Source: Cupriavidus necator A5-1 (GTDB taxonomy: Bacteria > Pseudomonadota > Gammaproteobacteria > Burkholderiales > Burkholderiaceae). Taken from it: DNA of 64,000 nt. Numbering within the stretch: the first letter of the stretch is position 1; the number at the start of each line of letters is the position of its first letter. A model generated the notes under the pieces. The model saw only the letters and a list, made by a program, of their open reading frames with translations, was not told the origin of the DNA and made no database searches. The stretch is taken from the NCBI RefSeq assembly GCF_000744095.1, contig NZ_JQLI01000001.1:3472001-3536000 (forward strand), given 5' to 3'. Of this stretch, positions 35,295 through 44,296 are shown in pieces. Made by a program: the position numbers and the translations under genes.

Positions 35295-36281
35295 TCACTT
35301 CCGCAGGTTGGTCTTGGCCACCAGTGCCTTCATCACCGCGTTGTCTGCCGCGATCATCGCCTTGAACGTCGCCGCGTCGGCATAGGCAATGCCCAGGTTC
35401 TGCCGGCGCAGCGCCGCCACGAAGACAGGATCCGCCACCGCCTTGCGGCTGGCGGCCGCCAGAACATCAAGCACTTCGGGCGGCGTGCCTTTGGGCGCGG
35501 CCAGGCCGCGCCATGTGCCGATCGAGAGGTCGATACCGCGCTCACGCAGCGTCGGAACGTTCTCGAAACCCCTGACACGCTGCTCGGCCATCACCGCGAG
35601 CGTCTTCACCTTGCCTGCGGCCACATAGGCGGATACCTCGGCGGGACTGACGGCCACCGCGTCGATATGCCCGCCCATCAACGCCACCAGGGCCGGCGCC
35701 GCACCGGAGAACGGCACATGATTGAACCTGACGTGCGCCTTGTCCTCCAGCGCCGTCGCCGCCAGGTGCCAGATCGAGCCCGGGCCGGAATTCCCGACCT
35801 GCACCTCCCCCGGGTGCGCCGCGGCATATTCCAGGAACGCCTCGATGGTGTTCCAGCGCGAGTCGGCCTTGACCGTGATGGCGGACGGATCGGCATTCAG
35901 GCGTGCGATCGGCACCAGCTGGGCGGCGTCGAGGGTGGTCGGCCCGAGATGCGGGACGATCACGGCTTCCGCGATGATGATGCCGACCTTGTAGCCATCC
36001 GGCTTGGCGCGGGCCACTTCCGTCATGCCAATTGCGCCACTGGCACCTGGCTTGTTCACCACCGTCAGCGGCTGCGGCAGGTACTTTCGCATGGCTTCGC
36101 TGAAGGCCCGAGCAACGGTGTCGGTACCACCGCCAGCCGCGCTTGGCACCACGAGTTCGACAGGATGTTCCGGGTAGGGAGCCGCGGGCGCCTGGCCGAC
36201 GGCGGCAAGTGAGGCCAGCAGTGCGGCCATGGGAAACAGCTTGCGGGGCAATCGCATCAGATCGCTACCAATATGCCTCAT
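35295..36281 (-). CDS. Bug-family tripartite tricarboxylate transporter receptor
   Basis: 328 residues; Met 9 (36257) is an alternative start giving the signal peptide MRLPRKLFPMAALLASLAAVGQAPA. The mature part has the Bug/TctC fold: YPEHPVELVVPSAAGGGTDTVARAF, VVNKPGASGAIGMTEVARAKPDGY near 80, and VQVGNSGPGSIWHLA. Bug receptors bind carboxylic acids or nicotinate-like ligands. No TctA/TctB membrane genes are adjacent, so it is an orphan receptor. It converges on the AroE-like gene with 46 bp between stop codons. Confidence 0.9.
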   Translation of the reverse strand: MRHIGSDLMRLPRKLFPMAALLASLAAVGQAPAAPYPEHPVELVVPSAAGGGTDTVARAFSEAMRKYLPQPLTVVNKPGASGAIGMTEVARAKPDGYKVGIIIAEAVIVPHLGPTTLDAAQLVPIARLNADPSAITVKADSRWNTIEAFLEYAAAHPGEVQVGNSGPGSIWHLAATALEDKAHVRFNHVPFSGAAPALVALMGGHIDAVAVSPAEVSAYVAAGKVKTLAVMAEQRVRGFENVPTLRERGIDLSIGTWRGLAAPKGTPPEVLDVLAAASRKAVADPVFVAALRRQNLGIAYADAATFKAMIAADNAVMKALVAKTNLRK

Positions 36282-36402
36282 TAATCACTTCAAAGCAAAG
36301 CCGAACTGCACCGCCGGAGCGAGGACGGAAAGCCGGCCATGAAGTGTCAACCTCCCCGCGCTGCGACGGGGAGGAAACCCTGTGGAGCAAGGCGGGCAGC
36401 GC

Positions 36403-36921
36403 CTACTTGCCGCTGTCGCGCGTGTCGCCGCCGATTGCGTCGACGATGATCATCGTGCGGTCCAGCACACCGCGTTCGTCAAAATAGGCACTGAAGTGCG
36501 CCGGCTGATAGGCGCCGGCGTAGAGCCTGTAGGACCAGGCCTCCCGTTTCATCAGGGGGTAGTACTGGATCGGCTCGCGGGGGCGGCCGAAGCGCTCGGC
36601 AACGTCCTGCTTGGTCCAGACGCCAGGGCGGGCCTCGTAGATCTCCTTCTCGGTCAGCATCTGGCGGAAATTGGTCAGCTTGCCGCTGGCGTCGAAGTCC
36701 GCTGCGTAAACGTCGAAGCCGAGCGGCTGCTTCGAGTAGATCCACCGGCTGGTGCCGTTGGCGAGCTGGTATGTCTCCGAGGGCGCGCCGAAGGTATCGC
36801 GTACGGCGCTCTGCGGGCTGCCGAGCATCTTCTGGGCGGTCTCCACGGGCTGGAGGGTGGCACAGGCACATAGCAGGGCTGCCGCTGCGGCGGCCAGCCA
36901 GACGGACAGGCGATGGCACAT
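36403..36921 (-). CDS. Putative outer-membrane lipoprotein with BamE-like region
   Basis: 172 residues from ATG 36921, chosen for the GGAGATC site seven bases upstream. The signal VWLAAAAAALLCACAT ends in a lipobox (LCAC). The mature part begins VETAQKMLGSPQSAVRDTFGAPSETYQL, and the rest (WIYSKQPLGFDVYAADFDASG, FRQMLTEKEI) resembles the SmpA/BamE-type alpha/beta domain. It is monocistronic on the minus strand between a Bug gene and a DUF3574 lipoprotein. Function unknown. Confidence 0.75.
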   Translation of the reverse strand: MCHRLSVWLAAAAAALLCACATLQPVETAQKMLGSPQSAVRDTFGAPSETYQLANGTSRWIYSKQPLGFDVYAADFDASGKLTNFRQMLTEKEIYEARPGVWTKQDVAERFGRPREPIQYYPLMKREAWSYRLYAGAYQPAHFSAYFDERGVLDRTMIIVDAIGGDTRDSGK

Positions 36922-37052
36922 GATTGATCTCCGGTAAGCGCGGCGGGCGTGAACCAATTCAGCATAGTGCACGCCGCGCCGGGCAGGTGCGTCTGCCCGG
37001 CGCGGCAACAGCATGGTGACGCCCAACCAAGATTTTTCTCAGACGCACTGGG

Positions 37053-37496
37053 CTAGAACGATACACAAACCGGGCTGCGCACCCGGAGCACCGCTTCCTG
37101 CTGGAAGCGGGTCTTGTACTCGCCGACGATGGCTCGCGCCGCGGCTTCGCTGCGCTCGTCCGCGGCGTGCACCACGCTGAGCACGTACGAGGCCTCGCGA
37201 ACCACGCCGCCATCGGCGCCGCGCCATTGGCCTGAAGCCGGCCAGGCCGTGGAGCCCTGCGCAAAGCGCGGCGTCACCGAGGCTTGCAGGAAGGCTTCCC
37301 ATTCGGATACCGACACCACACCGTCGGGCTTCGCCGTTCCAAAGTACATCAGTTCGCTGATCGCGCGTTCCTCGCTGGCAGTGCATGCGGGACCGGACAC
37401 GGCTGCGCAGCCGGAAAGGACGAATATCAGCGCCAATGGCAGCGCGACAGCGACGGCATTTTGAGTTCGGGGTGGAAGTAAGTGCCGATCTTGCAT
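37053..37496 (-). CDS. DUF3574-like lipoprotein
   Basis: 147 residues from ATG 37496 (37529 is an alternative). Signal with lipobox VLSGCAAVSG, then a domain whose blocks ELMYFGTAKPDGVVSVSEWEAFL, TPRFAQGSTAWPASGQWRGADG and QEAVLRVRSPVCVSF match what I know of DUF3574. Function of the family is unknown. The upstream gene (37531) ends two bases before the longer start; the two are probably co-transcribed. Confidence 0.78.
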   Translation of the reverse strand: MQDRHLLPPRTQNAVAVALPLALIFVLSGCAAVSGPACTASEERAISELMYFGTAKPDGVVSVSEWEAFLQASVTPRFAQGSTAWPASGQWRGADGGVVREASYVLSVVHAADERSEAAARAIVGEYKTRFQQEAVLRVRSPVCVSF

Positions 37497-37530
37497 AGGT
37501 GCGGCCACTTCCTCAAGGGGCTGTGGCATT

Positions 37531-38526
37531 TCAGTCCAGTCGTTTGTCTGTTGGCCTCAGGGGCTCCGCTGCAGGCGCCTCGAAGGCGTCGAACATCAAG
37601 TCAGGCGCACTGCTGTTGTGGCGCGACCAGACTGTGCGGCCGAATCGCACCGCAGTCGCCTGCATCGAGGAGACGGCCATCACTGGCTTCCTGCGGACTT
37701 CACCTGCCGGCCCGGTCCACCAGGTGGCCTCGCTTGCGTCTGCGTTGTCGTCGGCAACATACATCGAGCGCAGCATTGCGAAGGGTCGCTTGGCGTCGGA
37801 GGCCGGCTGGAACCGGACATCGAGCGCGGTGCGCAGGTCGCTGATCTCAGTGACCGTGACCGTGGTCTGGCCCCCGCGCGTGAAATGCAGCCTGACAGAC
37901 AAGGGCTCCGGCTCGATTTCGATCCGCGCGATGTTGACCACCGGGCGCCCGTCCTGCTCTATCGGCCCCAGCAGGAACGATGAGCCATACACATTGACGC
38001 CCAGATGGCGCGCCGGCAACGGTTTCGCCCGCCAGTAGCCATCGGCGGGATAGAGCACCAGGACCTCAGTACGCGTCCGGCCGGATTTGTGAAACACCTG
38101 GATCAGGTGAAAGCCATCGTCCGGCCTGCCCGCGACCGTGACCGGCACCCTGTGTGGCCGCCAGAAACTTGCAAACGTAATGCCGACAATGGCAATGTTC
38201 TTGCCGTCATAAAGGCTGGTCGTGCGCGGCACGAAAACATGGTGCGGATCGGTCGGGTGCGGCGCCTCACCCAAGTTGCAGCCGGAGAAATCAGGCGCGG
38301 AGCTGTCGGTGCGGATGGCGTCGACATAGGGGGGATGTAATGCCTGGATCCGGAACTTCCCGACTGCGGCAGCGGAAAGCGCGAATGAGACATTGTCTTC
38401 CTCCGCACACGAAACTGGTGTGCTGAAGTTCTCGATACTGACGGTCACCCGCTCCGCGTAAGTCGGCACGGAAAGCAGGGCGAGGTACAGGATGGGGATC
38501 AGCCGCTTTGCACACATGCCCGCCAT
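37531..38526 (-). CDS. Exported hypothetical protein
   Basis: 331 residues with a signal peptide (AKRLIPILYLALLSVPTYA, cleaved before ERVTVS). The mature protein is rich in beta-strand-like segments (SVRLHFTRGGQTTVTVTEI, HLIQVFHKSGRTRTEVLVLYP) and has two Cys near its N-terminus (PVSCAEED, FSGCNLGE) that could form a disulfide. No catalytic motif seen and no family recognised. It sits directly after an IS-derived remnant and before the DUF3574 lipoprotein. Confidence 0.65.
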   Translation of the reverse strand: MAGMCAKRLIPILYLALLSVPTYAERVTVSIENFSTPVSCAEEDNVSFALSAAAVGKFRIQALHPPYVDAIRTDSSAPDFSGCNLGEAPHPTDPHHVFVPRTTSLYDGKNIAIVGITFASFWRPHRVPVTVAGRPDDGFHLIQVFHKSGRTRTEVLVLYPADGYWRAKPLPARHLGVNVYGSSFLLGPIEQDGRPVVNIARIEIEPEPLSVRLHFTRGGQTTVTVTEISDLRTALDVRFQPASDAKRPFAMLRSMYVADDNADASEATWWTGPAGEVRRKPVMAVSSMQATAVRFGRTVWSRHNSSAPDLMFDAFEAPAAEPLRPTDKRLD

Positions 38527-38537
38527 TTTGACATCCT

Positions 38538-38557
38538 CTCCTCCCTAAAGGGAGGAG
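38538..38557. repeat. IS200/IS605-type terminal hairpin
   Basis: Perfect palindrome with 9-bp arms CTCCTCCCT (38538-38546) and AGGGAGGAG (38549-38557) and a 2-nt loop. It contains the stop codon of the TnpB remnant, as expected for the right end of such elements. TTTTGACATC just outside resembles their short AT-containing target sites. Confidence 0.6.
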
Positions 38558-39057
38558 ATTCCCTCTGCAGGCGATCGATGTCCCGATCGGGCAAGGACAT
38601 TTAGCGCAGCGTTCACATCGCGATCATGTACAGCACCGCATTCACTGCATACCCACCGCCTTATTCCAAGGTCTGCGATACCTTTCGGCCTCTTCGGCGG
38701 CATCGCGTCGCACGAAGAACAAACCTGGGTGGTGAAACGTTCGTCGACTTCCTCGTATCACGCGCCGTGCGCAATCGCCTTGTACGCGAGCATTGTGCGG
38801 AAGGACGACCAGCCCGCATCGAGGACTGACTTCGCCATGCTGGTCCTGGCGAGGCCGGCGGCGTTCACATTCCCCACCGCAATGTAGTCGAAGTCCTGCA
38901 CGAAGCGATGCGAGAGCTTGTGCAGGAAGTCACGCCGCGCGTTGGTGATGCGGGCGTGAAGGTTCCTTACCTGTCGCCTCTTGCGCGCACGCTGCGCTCT
39001 GGCAAGGGCTTGCTCGAGTTGGCCAAGGTGACGTGGATTCCCGATCTTCTCGCGCCG
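38545..39057 (-). pseudogene. Truncated TnpB (IS200/IS605-family OrfB) with in-frame stop
   Basis: 171 codons of continuous TnpB homology. From the N-terminal side: RARKRRQVRNLHARITNARR, LHKLSHRFVQDFDYIAVGNV, MAKSVLDAGWSSFRTMLAYK, then the zinc ribbon VCSSCDAMPP and VCSECGAVHDRDVNAALNVL near the end. An in-frame TGA at 38760-38758 (probably CGA to TGA) interrupts it between AIAHGA and YEEVDE. The N-terminal half, including the first RuvC Asp, is missing upstream of 39057. The second RuvC acidic position appears as Asn (AVGNVNA). No tnpA is present. Clearly inactive. Confidence 0.85.
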
Positions 39058-39220
39058 GCGGCACTCCTTTCACTCTCCGCCCTGAAGGGCGAGGTTTCTC
39101 GGAGCACGTCTGATGATTTCCCGGCGGCGTTTCGCAAGGCAATCAGATGTCTCTTCATTCGTGCTGTGCCGAAGTCTGGCCTGCAGCCGATCTGCACCGG
39201 CCATCGTCGCGTCTCCCCGC

Positions 39221-40822
39221 CTAGAACCCCACTGCCTGTCCGTCGCGCCGCGAGTCGGAAGCAGCAATATAGCCATTCGGCGCCTTGTAGATCAGCTGTG
39301 CCGAGCCGAACTCCAGGCTGTCGCGCGGCGCCACCTCGACGCGATGGCCCATGCCACGCAGAGTTGCGACCACGTCCGGCGGCAGATGCGCCTCGACATG
39401 GACCACCGGCCCATGCTCCACGCGGAAGCGCGGGGCATCGCTCATGGCTTGCGGATTCTGGCCGAAGGCGGCAAGCCGCGCCATCATCTGGACATGGCCC
39501 TGCGCCTGCATCGAGCCACCCATCACGCCGAACGACATCACCGGCGCGCCGTTGCGCGTAACGAATCCCGGGATGATGGTGTGCATCGGCTGCTTGCCGG
39601 GCGCCACGCAGTTGGCATGGCCGGGCTTCAGGTTGAAACCCGCGCCGCGGTTGTGCAACGCGATGCCGGTGCCGGGCACCACCACGCCAGAGCCAAAGCC
39701 ACGGTAGTTGGACTGGATATAGGAAACCATCGAACCCGCAGCATCCGCTGCCGACAAGTAGACGGTACCGCCGCTCTTCGGGATACCTGCAGTCGGTGCG
39801 CCGGCCCGCTTCATGTCGATCAGCGCCGCGCGCTCCGCAAGATAGGCCGGGTCCAGGAAGGCGGCGGGCGTATGCTGCATGGTGGCCGGGTCCGACACGT
39901 GGCGGTGCAGGTCGGCAAAGGCCAGCTTCATCGCCTCGATGCTGACGTGATAGAAGTCGGCGCTGTCGCAACCCATGCTTTCCACATCGAAGCGATCCAG
40001 GATGCCGAGGCCGATCAGCGCGGCAATGCCCTGCCCGTTCGGGGGGATTTCGTGGAGCGTGTAGCCGCGGAACTGCTGCGCCATCGGCTGGACCCACGCG
40101 GCGCGATGCGCGGCCAGGTCGTCGGCGCGGATGGCGCCTCCGGTTTCCTCGGCGAACGCGACGATGCGCGCGGCGAGTTCACCCGTGTAAAAGCTCTCGC
40201 CATCGCTCTCGGCAATGCGCTGCAGCGTGGCGGCCTGTTCCGGGAAGCGCCAGCGCTCGCCCGCCTGCGGCGCCCTGCCGTCGCGCAGGAAGGCCTTGGC
40301 AAAGCCAGGCTGCCCGGCCAGCACCGGCACCTGCGCGGCCCATTGCCGTGCGATCTGCGGCGACACCAGGAATCCCTGTTCCGCGTACTCGATGGCCGGC
40401 GCGAACAGCCGCGCGAACGGCAGCTTGCCGAAGCGGGCCGACAGCGCCTTCCAGCCCGCAACCTGGCCCGGCACGGTGACGGTGTCCCAGCCCACTTCGG
40501 CCATGGTGTCGCGTCCGGCGAAATGCTCCGGCGTCCAGCGCGCCGGCGCACGGCCGCTGGAATTGAGCCCGTACAGTTGCCCCTCGTGCCAGACCAGCGC
40601 GAACATGTCCCCGCCAATGCCGTTCATGACCGGCTCCACCACGGTCAGCGCAATCGCGCTGGCAATGGCGCTGTCGATGGCATTGCCGCCTTCGTACAGC
40701 ATGCGCAGCCCTGCCTGCGCGGCGAGCGGCTGGCTGGTGCTGACCGCGTTGGCGGCCAGCAGCGGCATCTTCTGCGACGGGTAGGGAAAGGTCCAGTCGA
40801 AAGGCAACATCGGGAACTCCAT
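39221..40822 (-). CDS. ggt: Gamma-glutamyltransferase-family Ntn hydrolase
   Basis: 533 residues with no signal peptide, so probably cytoplasmic. Family features: GLRMLYEGGNAIDSAIASA near residue 40, the GIGGDMFALVW block, the self-cleavage/nucleophile Thr in SGGTVYLSAADAAG near 350, SYIQSNYRGFGSGVVVPGTG, and MQAQGHVQMMARL near 440. GGT enzymes transfer or hydrolyse gamma-glutamyl groups; some relatives act on acyl-amino substrates. The usual Thr-Thr-His before the nucleophile is replaced by Gly-Gly-Thr-Val-Tyr, seen also in the bacterial non-glutathione branch. Follows a Bug receptor gene by 53 bp. Confidence 0.85.
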   Translation of the reverse strand: MEFPMLPFDWTFPYPSQKMPLLAANAVSTSQPLAAQAGLRMLYEGGNAIDSAIASAIALTVVEPVMNGIGGDMFALVWHEGQLYGLNSSGRAPARWTPEHFAGRDTMAEVGWDTVTVPGQVAGWKALSARFGKLPFARLFAPAIEYAEQGFLVSPQIARQWAAQVPVLAGQPGFAKAFLRDGRAPQAGERWRFPEQAATLQRIAESDGESFYTGELAARIVAFAEETGGAIRADDLAAHRAAWVQPMAQQFRGYTLHEIPPNGQGIAALIGLGILDRFDVESMGCDSADFYHVSIEAMKLAFADLHRHVSDPATMQHTPAAFLDPAYLAERAALIDMKRAGAPTAGIPKSGGTVYLSAADAAGSMVSYIQSNYRGFGSGVVVPGTGIALHNRGAGFNLKPGHANCVAPGKQPMHTIIPGFVTRNGAPVMSFGVMGGSMQAQGHVQMMARLAAFGQNPQAMSDAPRFRVEHGPVVHVEAHLPPDVVATLRGMGHRVEVAPRDSLEFGSAQLIYKAPNGYIAASDSRRDGQAVGF

Positions 40823-40875
40823 TCAGAACAGGTAAATGGGCGCGCTGGCGGCTCCCCGGGGTTGCGGCACGCCGG

Positions 40876-41853
40876 CTATTGCAAAGTCACGCCGGACTGC
40901 TTGACGAGCTTCTCGGTGCGCGGGATCTCAGCGCTGACCATCGCGCTGAATTCGCCGACGCTGCCGCCGCGCGGCTCGGCGCCGGTGGCCGCCAGCCGCT
41001 CGCGGAACTCCGGTGACTTGAGCAGCTTGTTGATCGAGACATTGAGCTTGCTGACCACGTCGGCCGGCGTGCCCTTGGGCGCGACAATGCCGTACCAGGG
41101 CGCGATATCGAAACCGGCATAGCCCTGCTCGGCGATCGTCGGGATCTCCGGCGCGTTCGGCGAGCGCTTCGCGGTGGACATGCCGAGCGCACGCAGCTTG
41201 CCTGCCTTCACATAGGGCAGGCCGGTCATGATGGTGTCGAAATACATCGACACCTGGCCGGACAGCAGCGCCGGGATCGCTTCGCCGGCGCCCTTGTACG
41301 GCACATGGACGATATCGATACCGGCCGCGGCCTTCAGCATCTCGCCGGCGATATGCGAGGTGGTGCCGGCACCGAACGAGGCATAGGTCAGCTTGCCCGG
41401 ATTGGCCTTGGCATAGGCCACCATCTCGGGGAGCGCCTTGAACGGCAGCGAAGGGTTGGACAACAGGATGTTAGGCGTGACCGCGACCACCGCCACTTTC
41501 TCGAACGCATCCGGGTCATAGCTGAGCTTCTTGTACAGGAACCGGTTGGTCACCATTGACGCCGGCCCGGACATCAGCAGCGTATAGCCATCGCCAGGCG
41601 CACGCGCAGCCGCTTCGCTGCCGATCATGGCAGCGGCGCCCGGCCGGTTTTCGATCACGAAGGTCTGGCCATATTCCTTGCCGAGGCCAAGGCCGATCTG
41701 CCGCGAGATCAGGTCGGTGGCCGAGCCGGCCTGGAACGGCACGACGATACGCACCGGCTGGCTGGGCCAGTCGCGGGCGCCCTGCGCAAGTGCCAGGGAA
41801 GAGGCCGCCAGCATGGTGACTGCAAGCAGACCGCGGATAGCAGTGAATCGCAT
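40876..41853 (-). CDS. Bug-family tripartite tricarboxylate transporter receptor
   Basis: 325 residues with signal peptide ending in SSLALAQG. Bug blocks: WPSQPVRIVVPFQAGSATDL, VIENRPGAAAMIGSEAAARA near 70, YASFGAGTTSHIAGEMLK, PWYGIVAPKGTP. Located directly upstream of the gamma-glutamyltransferase gene and probably in one transcript, which would fit uptake of a gamma-glutamyl or other carboxylate substrate; that link is inference. No TctA/B partner nearby. Confidence 0.9.
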   Translation of the reverse strand: MRFTAIRGLLAVTMLAASSLALAQGARDWPSQPVRIVVPFQAGSATDLISRQIGLGLGKEYGQTFVIENRPGAAAMIGSEAAARAPGDGYTLLMSGPASMVTNRFLYKKLSYDPDAFEKVAVVAVTPNILLSNPSLPFKALPEMVAYAKANPGKLTYASFGAGTTSHIAGEMLKAAAGIDIVHVPYKGAGEAIPALLSGQVSMYFDTIMTGLPYVKAGKLRALGMSTAKRSPNAPEIPTIAEQGYAGFDIAPWYGIVAPKGTPADVVSKLNVSINKLLKSPEFRERLAATGAEPRGGSVGEFSAMVSAEIPRTEKLVKQSGVTLQ

Positions 41854-42127
41854 GTTTATACCCTCGTCGATAGAAGAAATGTCATCCGCTCACAGGGAGG
41901 AATGGCACTTCCCGGTCCGCAATATGCGTGCCATTGGCGTCGGGCCGGTTCCGGCGCGCGTCCCGCCCGCCCCCTTCCCTTTCCTGGAAGTTTGCGCAGG
42001 TCTTGCACCGGAGTCGTCAGCCTCGCACCGGCAATTGCCGGACTGTCTCGTCTCCATGGGGCCGGCGCACTGCGTGGGTGCGCCATGGCCCCGCCCTTGG
42101 TGGGGGGTGTCCTTCACCCCATCGTTG

Positions 42128-42530
42128 TTATTCGACTTCCATGCAGAGGTATTTGGTCTCCAGGTACTCGTCGATGCCATGGCGTGAGCCTTCGCGGCCC
42201 AGCCCCGATTGCTTGACGCCGCCGAACGGCGCCACCTCGTTCGAGATCAGCCCGGTATTGATGCCGACCATGCCGTACTCGAGCGCCTGCGCCACGCGCC
42301 AGATCTTCGCCATGTCGCGCGAAAAGAAGTAAGCGGCAGGCCCGACTCGGTATCGTTGGCCAGCGCCACCACCTCCTCATCAGTACTGAAGCGGAACGGC
42401 GGTGCCAGCGGGCCGAAGGTCTCCTCGCGTGCCACCCGCATCGACGCTGTCGCATTGGCCAGCACCGTCGGCGCGAAGAAGGTGCCGCCGAGCGCATCGG
42501 GTACCTCCGGCAAGAGCACAGCGATGCCAG
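42128..42530 (-). pseudogene. gabD: Decayed C-terminal fragment of succinate-semialdehyde dehydrogenase (gabD)
   Basis: Two minus-strand frames together give the last ~130 residues of a GabD-type aldehyde dehydrogenase. Frame one: [46 protein letters not shown]. Frame two: [52 protein letters not shown]. The switch lies near 42336 and is explained by loss of one base (GGCCTGCC where GGCCTGGCC is expected). The N-terminal ~350 residues, including the catalytic Cys, are absent; homology stops near 42510. Confidence 0.85.
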
Positions 42531-42582
42531 CCATTTCAGCCGGCTTTGGCCCTATAATCCAGTACCACTTTCGACAAATCCG

Positions 42583-42862
42583 ATGGTGCCAATTTGAAGT
42601 CGATCTGCGGCGACCTGCTCTCCAGCGCCTCGGCCCTGAAGGCCCGACAGCGCTGGGCAAGCCGCTCAACCGGGGCCGCTACGAATGCATCCGCGGCGCG
42701 ATACAGGACGGCAGCCTCGCACCGGCCACGCGCCTGCCGCCACAACGCGACCTTGCCGCCGAACTGGGGCTATCGCGCAATACGGTGATGCTTGCCTACG
42801 ACCAGCTGCTGGCAGAGGGTTACCTGTACGCGCGCACCGGCAGCGCGAAGTCCCCAGATTGA
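42583..42862 (+). pseudogene. Truncated GntR/MocR-type regulator (N-terminal DNA-binding part only)
   Basis: A plus-strand stretch reads RGRYECIRGAIQDGSLAPAT, LPPQRDLAAELGLSRNTVML and AYDQLLAEGYLYARTGS, a typical winged-helix half of a MocR/GabR-type protein. It then stops at 42862 without any aminotransferase domain. A TATAAT (42553-42558) and an ATG (42583) lie upstream, but that ATG is out of frame by one base. Next to a decayed gabD on the opposite strand it looks like what is left of a gabR-gabTD locus after deletion. Confidence 0.7.
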
Positions 42863-42889
42863 CGCGATGCAAGGCGGCCGGCGCAGCCT

Positions 42890-42898
42890 TGCTACAAT
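42890..42898 (+). promoter_or_regulatory. Extended -10 promoter of the ProQ-like gene
   Basis: TTGCTACAAT contains TGC-TACAAT, an extended -10, 27 bp before the start codon. No -35 at the right distance is evident, which is usual for extended -10 promoters. Confidence 0.4.
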
Positions 42899-42925
42899 CC
42901 CGTCGAATACAGAACGGCAGATACC

Positions 42926-43387
42926 ATGGGCTTTGAAAAACTGGCAGCACTGAAAGAACAACTGGCGAAGAAGGCACAGGCCGAGTCAAAGGCAGAGGCA
43001 CAGCGCAAGAAGAATACGCGCGCTGAAACGCCCGCGAAACCGGTCGATCCGGTGGTGCATTCCATTGCCCGGCTGCAGAAGCGCTTTCCCAAAGCCTTCC
43101 CGAAGAACCCTGCTCCCAAGGTGCCGCTCAAGGTCGGCACGTTCGAGGATCTCAGGCAGCATGCGGCGGCGCTATCCTTGACCGAGGAGGAATTGCGCGA
43201 AGCGATTCGTACCTGGTGCAAAGGGGCACGCTATTGGTCTTGCCTGGTCGAAGGGGCTAAACGGGTAGACCTGGACGGCCAGGAGGCTGGCGTCGTCACT
43301 CAGACCGATGCAAAGCGGGCACAGCAACTAAAGGCCCGTCGCCCTGCGAGCGCCCGGTCCGGGCAAGGCACTCAGTCGCCGTCCTGA
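42926..43387 (+). CDS. ProQ/FinO-family RNA-binding protein
   Basis: 153 residues. Residues 1-40 are a charged, Lys/Ala/Gln-rich helix (LAALKEQLAKKAQAESKAEAQRK region). The ProQ/FinO domain follows: LQKRFPKAFPKNPAPKVPLKVGTFEDL near 50-80, LTEEELREAIRTWCKGARYW near 90-110, and a basic C-terminal tail. Family members are RNA chaperones that bind structured small RNAs and 3' ends. The gene is monocistronic and its 3' end overlaps the convergent LysR gene by 16 bp. Confidence 0.85.
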   Translation: MGFEKLAALKEQLAKKAQAESKAEAQRKKNTRAETPAKPVDPVVHSIARLQKRFPKAFPKNPAPKVPLKVGTFEDLRQHAAALSLTEEELREAIRTWCKGARYWSCLVEGAKRVDLDGQEAGVVTQTDAKRAQQLKARRPASARSGQGTQSPS

Positions 43388-44280
43388 TACCCTCCCGACA
43401 GCGCGTTCACCAGGCCATCGAACACCAGGCGAACGCGTGGCGGAACGGGCCCACGCTGCGGACGATAGACAAAGAGGCCCCATGGGTCCGGCGCGTACTT
43501 CTGCAGTACCGGCACCAACCTGCCGGCGGCAATATGCTCGTCCGCCAGGATTCCCGCGAGCTGGCCGAAGGCCAGTCCTGACAGCACCGCATCGCGCTCG
43601 GCCTCGGAATCGTTGCTGGTGAAGGCAGGAGCCGAGGGCGTGTACTGCTGGCCCCGCGCGAACAACCAGGGCCACGGCCGCCCGGTCGTGACATCCTGCA
43701 TCACGGTGGTGGGCAGTGCCTCCAGGTCCTGGATCTGCCGTGGCCGGCCGAGCCGGTCGATCAATCCCGGTGCGCCCACGACGTGGAAGGCATGCGTCGC
43801 CACCTTGCGCGCCACGAAACGGCTATCGCGCACGAAGCCGAGGCGCACGCCAATATCGATCCGCTCATCCACCACATCCGCCGGCACGTCGCTGAGGTCC
43901 AGTTCGATGCGCAGCCCGGCATGCCGGAGCGCAAGCCTGGCCAGCGTAGGCAGCACGCCGATGCGGCCGAGCGCCTTGGGCGCCGTTACCCGGACCACGC
44001 CCGTGAAGTCGGGGCCTTCCGGATCACTGCGTGGCGCGAACAGCGCGTCAACCTGCATGACGCCGTCGCGCGCCCGGGCGGCCAGTTGCTCGCCGAACGC
44101 CGTAATGCGGATCTGGCGTGTGTTCCGGTGGAAGAGCAATTCTCCCTGGATGCGTTCCAGTTCCTGGACGGCGCGCGTGACCGCCTGTGGCGAGATGCCC
44201 AGTCGGATCGCCGCGTGCTTGAAGCTGCCGGCTTCCGCTGCGGCGACGAAGATGCGCAGCATCTCAAGACGGTTGAGCAT
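43372..44280 (-). CDS. LysR-family transcriptional regulator
   Basis: 302 residues. The N-terminal winged helix LRIFVAAAEAGSFKHAAIRLGISPQAVTRAV occupies residues 8-38, followed by the two-lobed effector domain (VRVTAPKALGRIGVLPTLARLAL near 90). Members of this CrgA-like subgroup commonly control a divergent oxidoreductase gene; here the divergent neighbour is an SDR. A T-N11-A dyad lies in the 114-bp gap between them. Confidence 0.9.
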   Translation of the reverse strand: MLNRLEMLRIFVAAAEAGSFKHAAIRLGISPQAVTRAVQELERIQGELLFHRNTRQIRITAFGEQLAARARDGVMQVDALFAPRSDPEGPDFTGVVRVTAPKALGRIGVLPTLARLALRHAGLRIELDLSDVPADVVDERIDIGVRLGFVRDSRFVARKVATHAFHVVGAPGLIDRLGRPRQIQDLEALPTTVMQDVTTGRPWPWLFARGQQYTPSAPAFTSNDSEAERDAVLSGLAFGQLAGILADEHIAAGRLVPVLQKYAPDPWGLFVYRPQRGPVPPRVRLVFDGLVNALSGGYQDGD

Positions 44281-44296
44281 GATGTCTCGATTCCAG

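Noticed and set aside
39113..41122. 669-codon plus-strand open frame
   Set aside because: Antisense to gamma-glutamyltransferase; composition and lack of motifs mark it as a shadow.
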